Origin: CAYWNA01 sp964459305
Lineage (GTDB): Bacteria > Planctomycetota > Planctomycetia > Pirellulales > Pirellulaceae
Direction of reading: 5' to 3'
Assembly: GCA_964459305.1 (NCBI GenBank)
Contig: CAYWNA010000210.1
Span: 1-23,268, forward strand
DNA length: 23,268 nucleotides
The position numbers were made by a program, and so were the translations under genes. Positions 1-6,785 of the stretch are shown here, in pieces. The notes beneath the pieces are model-generated. The model ran no database searches and was not told where the DNA came from. It saw only the letters and a program-made list of their open reading frames with translations. The stretch's first letter is position 1; each line of letters opens with the position of its first letter.

Positions 1-72
1 GGTCGGGATCAGGGTCGGGATCAGGGTCGGGATCAGGGTCGGGATCAGGGTCGGGATCAGGGTCGGGGTCAG
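1..72. repeat. 12-bp tandem repeat encoding Asp-Pro dipeptides
   Basis: Five exact copies of the 12-mer GGTCGGGATCAG start at 1, 13, 25, 37 and 49, followed by one variant copy at 61-72. Read on the minus strand in the protease frame, each unit gives two Asp-Pro pairs. The array therefore encodes a (DP)n linker at the C-terminal side of the protease domain. It touches the window edge, so its full length is unknown. Such arrays vary in copy number by slippage. In exported planctomycete and other bacterial proteins, DP-rich linkers often separate a catalytic domain from a binding or anchoring domain. Confidence 0.9.
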
Positions 73-964
73 GATCGGAGTTTCCGACGATGGAATCGAT
101 CCAACTCGCGTACGCGTCAACTCGCGTGTCGAACGAATGGTCGCCGATCCCTGCGTCGTACTTGTCTCCGCCCGATGTCACGCCGGCGACGTACATCTGG
201 CCATCAACAGTCAGGAACGCTGGACCACCCGAATCGCCCGGTGCTGTGTTGGATTCGCTGTTGTTGTCGAAAGTCCAGTGGATGAGAGTTTCGGTAACTT
301 GGTCGATCGGAGTCGTCCCTTCCCGTTTGGTTCCGAAATCGCCGTTGTGGCCGCCATTGCCGGTTCCTCCGCCGCCAAATCCGACCAGCGTCAGCGTGTC
401 GCCGACCTGTGGCATGCCTCGAAAGATCTCCATCGGGGTGATACCCGGGACGTTCTGCCCCAGAATCATGATGGCGATATCGTTGGCTCCGTCTTCTCCG
501 AAGACGTCTGGGTTGTACTGCGGATACACGTGGATCTGCGAGCTTCCGTGGGTTTGACCACCCACCTCGAAGGTGCCTTCGCGGTGGCCGACAAAACCGC
601 CCGTGTACCCTTCCATGCAATGTGCAGCGGTCAGCACCGCATTCGAGCCGATCAGCGTGCCTGTGCATCCGTCGTTCACGATGCCAACGGCGCGGTAGTC
701 ACTGGTAGGATCGCCGTTGACGATCCGCCCGGCGCCTGCTGAGTTCTCGGCGTTGACCAATCGAGTGAATACGGACGCATCCACCTGCTCCGGCGACTCC
801 GATGTATCGAGTTGAAGCGGCAAGTTGCCGAACACGGAAGCTGCAAGGAGATTTCGAGTCTCCAGACGCTCGACTCCATGCCCTAAAGGTCGGGTCGTTC
901 TCTTGGTCGTGGGATGGGCGTTTCCTCGACGCCGCCCATTACGTCGGTGATTGCGGCCTCTCAT
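1..964 (-). CDS. Secreted trypsin-like serine protease (S1 family), 3' end beyond the window
   Basis: The frame is open from ATG at 964 to the left edge (321 codons, no stop). The S1 triad is complete: T-A-A-H-C with His115, N-D-I-A-I-M with Asp162 and G-D-S-G-G-P with Ser245. Mature-type sequence begins near R-I-V-N-G (about residue 80). The leader is long and basic (residues 1-30 rich in Arg), then V-E-R-L-E-T-R-N-L-L-A-A at 31-42. This resembles the L-E-P-R-x-L-L motif at the N-terminus of many exported planctomycete proteins, so I infer export. From about residue 297 the chain becomes (DP)n, a linker to an unseen domain. An AGGAG lies about 10 bases upstream of the ATG. Upstream on the same strand is glnE, 296 bp away, with no evident functional link. 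Substrate is unknown; fold and catalysis are confident. Confidence 0.93.
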   Translation of the reverse strand, partial: MRGRNHRRNGRRRGNAHPTTKRTTRPLGHGVERLETRNLLAASVFGNLPLQLDTSESPEQVDASVFTRLVNAENSAGAGRIVNGDPTSDYRAVGIVNDGCTGTLIGSNAVLTAAHCMEGYTGGFVGHREGTFEVGGQTHGSSQIHVYPQYNPDVFGEDGANDIAIMILGQNVPGITPMEIFRGMPQVGDTLTLVGFGGGGTGNGGHNGDFGTKREGTTPIDQVTETLIHWTFDNNSESNTAPGDSGGPAFLTVDGQMYVAGVTSGGDKYDAGIGDHSFDTRVDAYASWIDSIVGNSDPDPDPDPDPDPDPDPDPDPDPDPD

Positions 965-1015
965 GGCTCTCTGCTCCTGAAATTTGGGGGACAGATGGGA
1001 GATGTGACGTTGGCG

Positions 1016-1039
1016 GCCGGGCGGTTAGCGTTGCCCGGC
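1016..1039. other. Short hairpin between glnE and the protease
   Basis: A perfect 7-bp GC-only stem (GCCGGGC / GCCCGGC) with a 10-base loop lies in the 296-bp gap between the glnE stop and the protease start. It has no T-run on either side, so it is not a standard intrinsic terminator. It may affect the transcript between the two genes. Nothing else was recognised in this gap. Confidence 0.35.
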
Positions 1040-1260
1040 GTTCTAAGAGCGGTACGAAGGTGGCGCAGGAATCTTGCAGGCAGCCCAAAGAAAAACTGCC
1101 AGTGCCATGGATGTGTCAGCCGGCCCGGGTTTTGCGGAGCACGACTCAGAGAGCGGCGGCAGACTGAAGAGTCAACGCATCTCGAATGTCGATTCGTACC
1201 TGCGACGTTTCCGCGCCAATCTGTGCGTGGGCGGTGAACTCTGCAGTACCCCGAAGCGGG

Positions 1261-4200
1261 CTACCGCTGAGCCTGATCGAAGAGTCGCTCGAAGCGACGG
1301 CGATTCTCGCTCGCGTACCGCCGACAGTCCTTGACCAACCCTTCCGCCCCGTGGTATTCCAACAGAATAGCCAGCTTCTTCAGCTCCATTTCATCGTCCG
1401 GCACTTCGTGCCGGGCCGCGGTGTTCATTAAACGCAGCCGCGCTTCGATACTGCGGAGGAATCGATAGGATTCTCGAAGATACTCCGCGTCGTCCGACTT
1501 CAAGTGACCTGTTTCCTCTAGCTGTCTGATTGCATCGAAAGTCCCTGGAACCAGGACGCTGGGAGAATCGCCAGCGTGTTTCAACTGGAGCATCTGGACC
1601 ATGAACTCGACATCGACCGTACCGCCAGGACCGCGCTTCAGGTTTCGCTTTGACGCGGTCTCCTCCAGCCGCATGCGCATCCGGCGGATCTCGTCCGCAT
1701 TCGACGCTTGCCAGCCGGGGCCCTTGATTGCGTCGTGAATGACTCGCATGGCGGCTTTCGAAACGCGACTGGACCCAAAGATTGGTCGGGCCTTGCAAAG
1801 GGCCTGCCGCTCCCATAGTTGGCCTTGGCCCGAAGCGAAATACCGGGCCAGTCCGTCGAGCGACACGGCCAGCGAACCACTTCGCCCGGTGGGCCGCAAT
1901 CGCGGGTCCAATTCGTACAACTGCCCGTACGGTCCAAGTCGATTGACGACCTTGATGATCCGCTGGCCAAGCTGGCCGAAGAAGTGTTGATTGGTCGTCG
2001 TCTTATCGCTGCGGTTGGGAAAAGGTTGCCGTGTGGCGCCGTCCGCTTCGTACAGAAAAACCACGTCCAGGTCGCTATGGTAGTTCGGCTCGCGGCCGCC
2101 CAGTTTGCCCATCGCCACAATCACTAACTCGCATGGTTGGCCATCACGCTCGCCGCCCTGAACGATCGGGGTGCCGTGCTTGCTGACCAGCCTGTCGTGT
2201 TCGCGCGCCGCGATCTCTCGGAGACACACTTCCGCGATGTCCGACAACACGCGGTGCGTGTCGCGTATGTCTTCCTTCCCCAGGATATCCCGGACGCCGA
2301 CGCGGAGGTGCAGCGAATTCTTGAAGCCGTGCAGAATTGGCTCAATATCCTCCGCACCGTACAGCAGATCCTGCAGCGTTTTTTGTAGCGACCGCGATGC
2401 GGGGAGTTTGTATAAGACCAGCGAGTCCATTAACTCGTCGATCATACCGGGATTGCTGGTCAGAATGCCCGACAGGTACGGTGTTGCAGCGCACAGCTGA
2501 ACGTACAAGTTCAGCGACGGTGGATTGAAGCTGAACAACTCCCACAGCACGCCTTTGCCGCCCAGTGAGTCGCTGACTTTGCTCAAATTGACCAGCGTCG
2601 AGTCCGGATCGGGCGTCGCAGCGACGGCTTGCATCAGTTGCGGAGCGATGGAAGCCAAGAAATGCCGACAGCGGCGCGTGGACAAAAACGAGATTCTCTC
2701 GGTTGCGAGCGTCATCAGGTGCTTGTAGGCATCCGGTATGTTCCTGAAACCATAACTCCCGAGCACCTCGTGCATCGACTCTTCGGTCGGTTCCGGATCC
2801 AGCACCAGGTCGACCACCGGCTCGATTGTCTCGTCCGATCCGAATGCCTCGCTGACCAGGTAGTTCAGGATATTTCGATTCTGCTGGGTCTTCTGCTTGT
2901 AGTCCGCTTTGAATGCATTCAAGGGCGAGCGATGGGGGCCGTCCGTATATCCCATGCGTATTGCCAGCTTGCGCATTTCTTCATTGCTGTCGGGCATAGT
3001 GTGGGTCTGCAGATCGAACATAATTTGCAGGCGATGTTCGAGTCTGCGGAGCATCACGTAGTTTTCTTCCAGCATCGTCCGTTCTTCCATGGTCAAGCAG
3101 CCCGCTTTCTCAAGCCGATCCAGGGCTAGAAGCGTATTGCCTGTGCGGATTTCCGACAGCTCGCCGCCGTTGAGTAACTGCAAAAACTGAATGACAAATT
3201 CAATGTCCCGGATGCCACCATGGCCCGTCTTCACATCCAACTGGTCGCCACCCTCGCGGCTGGCTCGTTGTTCGATTCGCCGTTTGATCGCCTTGATGCC
3301 AGTGATATCCGCCCGGCTGAGATAGCGGCGGTAAATCCAAGGTTCGAGCTGCTGGAGAAACTCGTTGCCCAGATCGAGATCACCGGCAATGGCCCTGGCT
3401 TTGACGAAGGCCTGCCGTTCCCACGTGCGTCCGTAAACATCGTAGTAGCGCAGCGCCGCATTCAAGCCGACCACTGGTGGTCCCTGGCGACCATCGGGAC
3501 GCAGGCGCAAATCGACTCGATAGGCCACGCCCAAGCCCGTACTCTCCGTCAGGTACTTGACGATCTGCCGAGACAGCCGCTCGAAGAACTCACTGGACGC
3601 GCACGGGCGCGGTCCCTCGACATTGGCGCCCTCGTCGCTCAGGAAAATCAAGTCGATATCGCTAGAGTAGTTCAGTTCGGCACCGCCCAGCTTTCCCATA
3701 GCCAGCACGACAAATCGAGCCCGTTGGCCGTCGGGACGTCGCGGTGTGCCGCGTTCCCGTGTCAACTTGCGCCACGCGGCCTGGACCGCGGCCTCGCAGA
3801 TCGCATCCGCCAAATAGGAAATCTGTTCGGTGATCACCGTCACCTGATGACGCTCGATGATGTCGCCGTATGCGATCCGCAGCGTCTCGCGACGCTTGTG
3901 CCGACGGATTACGGCCATGACGTCCCTCTCGTCCACGGCCGTCGCGACATCGCTGCAGATCTCCCGAACAAGTACGTGTCGTTCCACGGGGCGACCTTCG
4001 GTCATGCGAAGCAGGTCGAAACTCTCCGGATCGCAGATCAGGACATCGCTCAAGTGCTGGCTTGTGGAGAGGATTTGCAGCAGTGTCGGTAATGTGTCCG
4101 GATCGCGTTCGAACAGCGTCCCGAGCGATAACGGGTTTCGCGACGCCGCGAAGAAGCGATCCAGATTGTTCAACGCCATGTCCGGATCGCTCAGCCGCGG

Positions 4201-4386
4201 CAGATGCTCGATCAGTTGCTGGAAGATCACGTCCATCAAGTCCAGCGTGATACCCGACTCGGCGATGGCCACAAAATTGCTGTGCGCCCGGTCGACGTTC
4301 TTGATCTTCAACGAGCGCAGCGCCCCCGCACATTCCGAGGGGCTATCGAGATAGCCGATTAGTGTGTCGCGATCCATGGGGAACAT
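1261..4386 (-). CDS. glnE: Bifunctional glutamine synthetase adenylyltransferase / adenylyl-removing enzyme
   Basis: GlnE adenylylates glutamine synthetase on a tyrosine to switch it off and removes the AMP to switch it on, under PII control. It is a cytosolic nitrogen-regulation enzyme. The 1041-residue protein has the family's two nucleotidyltransferase modules. The N-terminal (adenylyl-removing type) module has G-K-L-G-G-A-E-L-N-Y-S-S-D-I-D-L at about 231-246. The C-terminal (adenylyl-transfer type) module has G-K-L-G-G-R-E-P-N-Y-H-S-D-L-D-V near 757-772. Both metal-binding D-x-D pairs are kept. It is somewhat longer than the E. coli enzyme (about 946 residues). ATG at 4386 is the longest start; ATG at 4377 is an alternative, and neither has a clear Shine-Dalgarno sequence. 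Neither glnA nor glnB is in view. Plus-strand ORFs across this gene are shadows. Confidence 0.96.
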   Translation of the reverse strand: MFPMDRDTLIGYLDSPSECAGALRSLKIKNVDRAHSNFVAIAESGITLDLMDVIFQQLIEHLPRLSDPDMALNNLDRFFAASRNPLSLGTLFERDPDTLPTLLQILSTSQHLSDVLICDPESFDLLRMTEGRPVERHVLVREICSDVATAVDERDVMAVIRRHKRRETLRIAYGDIIERHQVTVITEQISYLADAICEAAVQAAWRKLTRERGTPRRPDGQRARFVVLAMGKLGGAELNYSSDIDLIFLSDEGANVEGPRPCASSEFFERLSRQIVKYLTESTGLGVAYRVDLRLRPDGRQGPPVVGLNAALRYYDVYGRTWERQAFVKARAIAGDLDLGNEFLQQLEPWIYRRYLSRADITGIKAIKRRIEQRASREGGDQLDVKTGHGGIRDIEFVIQFLQLLNGGELSEIRTGNTLLALDRLEKAGCLTMEERTMLEENYVMLRRLEHRLQIMFDLQTHTMPDSNEEMRKLAIRMGYTDGPHRSPLNAFKADYKQKTQQNRNILNYLVSEAFGSDETIEPVVDLVLDPEPTEESMHEVLGSYGFRNIPDAYKHLMTLATERISFLSTRRCRHFLASIAPQLMQAVAATPDPDSTLVNLSKVSDSLGGKGVLWELFSFNPPSLNLYVQLCAATPYLSGILTSNPGMIDELMDSLVLYKLPASRSLQKTLQDLLYGAEDIEPILHGFKNSLHLRVGVRDILGKEDIRDTHRVLSDIAEVCLREIAAREHDRLVSKHGTPIVQGGERDGQPCELVIVAMGKLGGREPNYHSDLDVVFLYEADGATRQPFPNRSDKTTTNQHFFGQLGQRIIKVVNRLGPYGQLYELDPRLRPTGRSGSLAVSLDGLARYFASGQGQLWERQALCKARPIFGSSRVSKAAMRVIHDAIKGPGWQASNADEIRRMRMRLEETASKRNLKRGPGGTVDVEFMVQMLQLKHAGDSPSVLVPGTFDAIRQLEETGHLKSDDAEYLRESYRFLRSIEARLRLMNTAARHEVPDDEMELKKLAILLEYHGAEGLVKDCRRYASENRRRFERLFDQAQR

Positions 4387-4505
4387 GATATTCGAAAAGC
4401 GGCGACTCTGCGACCGGCCAACGGCGTTGGCGGTGTGCGTATCCTGCCATTCTATACCGCCTCAGCTCGAAAACGAAAAAGTGGTTGGTCCTTGCCCGTC
4501 GCGGT

Positions 4506-4604
4506 ATGTCCATGACACCAATTCTCGATCCTCACCGAGAATGGCTGGGAATCCCGCCTCATGAGCAGCCGGTGGATCACTGCCGGTTGTTGGGACCGCC
4601 CAAG
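4506..4604 (+). pseudogene. Relic of the start of a planctomycete W-L-G-I-P-P / R-L-L-G protein
   Basis: From ATG 4506 the plus strand reads M-S-M-T-P-I-L-D-P-H-R-E-W-L-G-I-P-P, then H-E-Q-P-V-D-H-C-R-L-L-G. This closely follows the conserved N-terminus D-P-Y-x-x-W-L-G-I-P-P-x-E-Q-P-x-x-x-Y-R-L-L-G of a family of large planctomycete proteins, often linked to kinase-like or J-like domains. The match stops after R-L-L-G at 4595. The frame then runs antisense into the 3' end of the CitG-like gene (its stop is at 4619), so nothing of the expected body remains. It lies divergent from glnE. I read it as a gene start left by a deletion or rearrangement; recognition is from memory of the motif. Confidence 0.6.
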
Positions 4605-4618
4605 TCACGCGTCGCCCG

Positions 4619-5524
4619 TCAACGAAAGGGCAACGCGAGACTTCCTTCTCGCAACGCGGCAAACAAACCAGCAGCAATCAGATCGGCAGTGGTTCCGGGA
4701 TTGCGACGATGCCCGTCGCTACGGAACCAAGAGTCCAAATCGGCCAATGCGCGAGCATACGGTTCATCGCCGGGGCGGCCTTCTTTCAGAACGGCAGCCG
4801 CTCGATCGGCGGCCTGTTGCGCGACCTTCGCCCCGCATTTCCGAGCAATGAGACTATCGGGCCAGCTTGCCAATAGCTGTACTTGTGTGCGAATGATCGC
4901 GACCGTCAGTGACCAACCCGTCTGTTGACCGCTGATCAGCGACGGGAGCACAAATCGCAGAACTTGATCAAAGTCCTCCGCATACTGGCGTGCGACCATA
5001 TCTCGATCGGCCGCCGTACGCATGGCGGCCAGCAGATCGCTTGGTGGTTGGTCGGCGACGTCCATTTCCTCGACCGTCCCCAATCCGCCGGGCTCGGCAA
5101 GCCGGATTGCTTCGTAGACTTTGTGGGTGTCATCCGGTGTCAAGTTCGCCAGCACATTGGCAACGCCAGACTTCAATGGTTCACCGCGAGGCACGCTGGC
5201 CAATGGTGCAAGCAACAGCACCGTGCCCAGATTCGTGTTCACGTCGACCAATTGCCGCGTGGCCTTCACCGCATCCAGCACGGTTTGGCCAACGCCTTTC
5301 TCGGCGGCCCGATCCATGACCGGACCGATCGCCGTCGCGCTGACGACGAAATCCACGAAAGTCATGTCCTCGAAATCAGCACTGCGATGCACGTTGCCCG
5401 GCTTCGGAGCGGTCACTTCCAACTGGCAGGCCAAGGTGGCACACTGGCCAACGGTCAAATGTGGCCCGACCGGCGCCGGCGGGCCGTCTTGAGAATTCGA
5501 GATTTCGGGTTTCATCGTTGCCAT
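4619..5524 (-). CDS. Triphosphoribosyl-dephospho-CoA synthase family protein (CitG/MdcB-like)
   Basis: The 301-residue protein belongs to the CitG/MdcB superfamily. Classical members join ATP and dephospho-CoA to make the prosthetic-group precursor of citrate lyase or malonate decarboxylase. Family marks are A-P-K-P-G-N-V-H-R near residue 40, N-T-N-L-G-T-V-L-L-L near 96-105 and N-P-G-T-T-A-D-L-I-A-A-G near 276-287. No lyase or decarboxylase subunit is nearby. Homologues of this type occur in archaea and in bacteria with tetrahydromethanopterin C1 metabolism, including planctomycetes, so the true substrate here may differ. It is on the same strand as glnE, 232 bp upstream, so co-transcription is possible but not shown. 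ATG 5524 and ATG 5515 are both possible starts; neither has a strong ribosome site. Confidence 0.85.
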   Translation of the reverse strand: MATMKPEISNSQDGPPAPVGPHLTVGQCATLACQLEVTAPKPGNVHRSADFEDMTFVDFVVSATAIGPVMDRAAEKGVGQTVLDAVKATRQLVDVNTNLGTVLLLAPLASVPRGEPLKSGVANVLANLTPDDTHKVYEAIRLAEPGGLGTVEEMDVADQPPSDLLAAMRTAADRDMVARQYAEDFDQVLRFVLPSLISGQQTGWSLTVAIIRTQVQLLASWPDSLIARKCGAKVAQQAADRAAAVLKEGRPGDEPYARALADLDSWFRSDGHRRNPGTTADLIAAGLFAALREGSLALPFR

Positions 5525-5599
5525 ATTGTGTAGCCGAAGTCGCCAAGACTTTGGGCGAAACCGTCGAGAAGCCCAAACCCTGCAGTTGCATTTCCCGAG

Positions 5600-5749
5600 G
5601 GCGAGCGGGGGACGTTAGCCCCCTGATTTATTACGCAAAACGGACTATTGTCGTACGTTGCTAGACTTCACGAAACGTGAAGTCAGGGTACTACTCCATG
5701 ACGATCACTTCACCGTTGAAAATCAGGGGGCTAACGTCCCCCGCTCGCC
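5600..5749. repeat. 150-bp palindromic repeat element with perfect 30-bp arms
   Basis: The 30 bases at 5600-5629 and 5720-5749 are exact reverse complements. Each arm also contains a small hairpin of its own (GGGGG / CCCCC around ACGTTAG). The 90-bp centre holds a further perfect 9-bp stem at 5664-5684. The arm core (GGCGAGCGGGGGACGTTAGC) resembles a repeat I associate with planctomycete intergenic regions; this is memory, not a search. There is no coding sequence inside. The layout resembles a REP doublet or BIME, or a small non-autonomous palindromic element. It sits between the start of the CitG-like gene and the 3' end of the hydrolase gene. Confidence 0.88.
5664..5684. terminator. Perfect 9-bp hairpin in the centre of the palindromic element
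   Basis: GACTTCACG and CGTGAAGTC flank an AAA loop. The stem is perfect and lies downstream of the minus-strand hydrolase gene (stop at 5799). There is no T-run after the stem on either strand, so termination is only a possibility. It may simply be part of the repeat element. Confidence 0.3.
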
Positions 5750-5798
5750 AGTCTTTCTGCAACGCTAGGGCAAACTCAGGCGAGTTCGCCCGCGAGTG

Positions 5799-6707
5799 TT
5801 ACAAGCCAACGGGATGCTCGTTCAGGAATCGATCCACCAACGGCACAATTCTCTCATGGGCATCTTCGATCACATAGTGTCCCGCGTCCTCCAAGCGGTG
5901 TACCTCGGCGGCAGGGAAGATGGCCAAGAAACGCTCCAGACAAGCCGGCGTGAAGCACCAATCTTGCATGCCCCAGATCATCTGAATCGGCCGATCGGCC
6001 AGTGATGGCAAGCCGCTTTCGATATTGGCCAAAATTTGCCACGTCGGATGACGTCGCGTCATGGGAATGTCCGCAACGAACCGGTAGATCGCGATGCGAT
6101 GTTTCCAGCTATCGTACGGCGCGAGGAAACCGGCACGGACATCGGGCGTCATGCGATCCGGGTTGCTGGCCGCCATGGTCAGAGCCGCTCGCGCGAACAA
6201 GTTCAGTTTCCGAACCGCCCATTGGCCCACAATCGGCGTGCGGCAGATCCGGATGCGAAACGGAATGAACGGAGGCGGATAGGCGCCGGTGTTGAATAAT
6301 ACAATGCGGGCCACGCGATTCGGAACCCTCAGCGCCGCCCCCAGACCGATCGCGCCACCCCAGTCGTGCACCAGAAGCGTGATGTCGGTCAAATCCAGGT
6401 GCTCGATCAGGCGAACGAGATTCTCGATATGCCGCTCCAATCGATAGGGATAATCCTGCGGCTTGTCGCTGAGTCCGCAGCCGATGTGGTCCGGGACCAC
6501 CGTGCGATACCGATCACGAAAGGCACTGACCAAGTTGCGCCAGTAGAAGGACCACGTTGGATTCCCGTGGACCATCAGCAACGGCTGGCCAGTCCCCTCG
6601 TCCAAGTAGTGATAGCGCAGCGAGTCTATCGACAAGTGATGGGAACCGAACGGATATAAGCTGCGCCAATCTTCGATCATTTCTAACGAGTTATACCGAG
6701 CACTCAC
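5799..6707 (-). CDS. Alpha/beta hydrolase, OleB / haloalkane dehalogenase type
   Basis: This is an alpha/beta hydrolase with an aspartate nucleophile. Motifs are H-G-N-P-T-W near 47-52 (oxyanion region), V-H-D-W-G-G with nucleophile Asp115, acid Asp249 in M-Q-D-W and His277 in D-A-G-H-Y. The stretch D-H-I-G-C-G-L-S-D-K-P-Q-D-Y-P-Y and the arrangement around N-L-F-A-R-A resemble OleB, the beta-lactone decarboxylase of long-chain olefin synthesis, more than classical dehalogenases. Some planctomycetes carry ole genes, but OleA, OleC and OleD are not in this window, so haloalkane dehalogenase or epoxide hydrolase activity remains possible. I chose GTG 6707 because GGAGG at 6719-6723 sits 11 bases ahead of it. 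GTG 6719 overlaps that site and ATG 6680 has none. The protein is about 302 residues, with no signal peptide. Confidence 0.87.
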   Translation of the reverse strand: MSARYNSLEMIEDWRSLYPFGSHHLSIDSLRYHYLDEGTGQPLLMVHGNPTWSFYWRNLVSAFRDRYRTVVPDHIGCGLSDKPQDYPYRLERHIENLVRLIEHLDLTDITLLVHDWGGAIGLGAALRVPNRVARIVLFNTGAYPPPFIPFRIRICRTPIVGQWAVRKLNLFARAALTMAASNPDRMTPDVRAGFLAPYDSWKHRIAIYRFVADIPMTRRHPTWQILANIESGLPSLADRPIQMIWGMQDWCFTPACLERFLAIFPAAEVHRLEDAGHYVIEDAHERIVPLVDRFLNEHPVGL

Positions 6708-6785
6708 GCGTTTGACCACCTCCGAGGTCGGCGACGCCGGTCAATTTCAGATCAGCAGCGCCAGCGACCATCGGGTCCGTCGGCG

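Noticed and set aside
3220..4092. Long plus-strand ORF (290 codons) inside glnE
   Set aside because: It is antisense to strongly conserved glnE motifs, has no motif of its own and reflects GC-rich codon bias.
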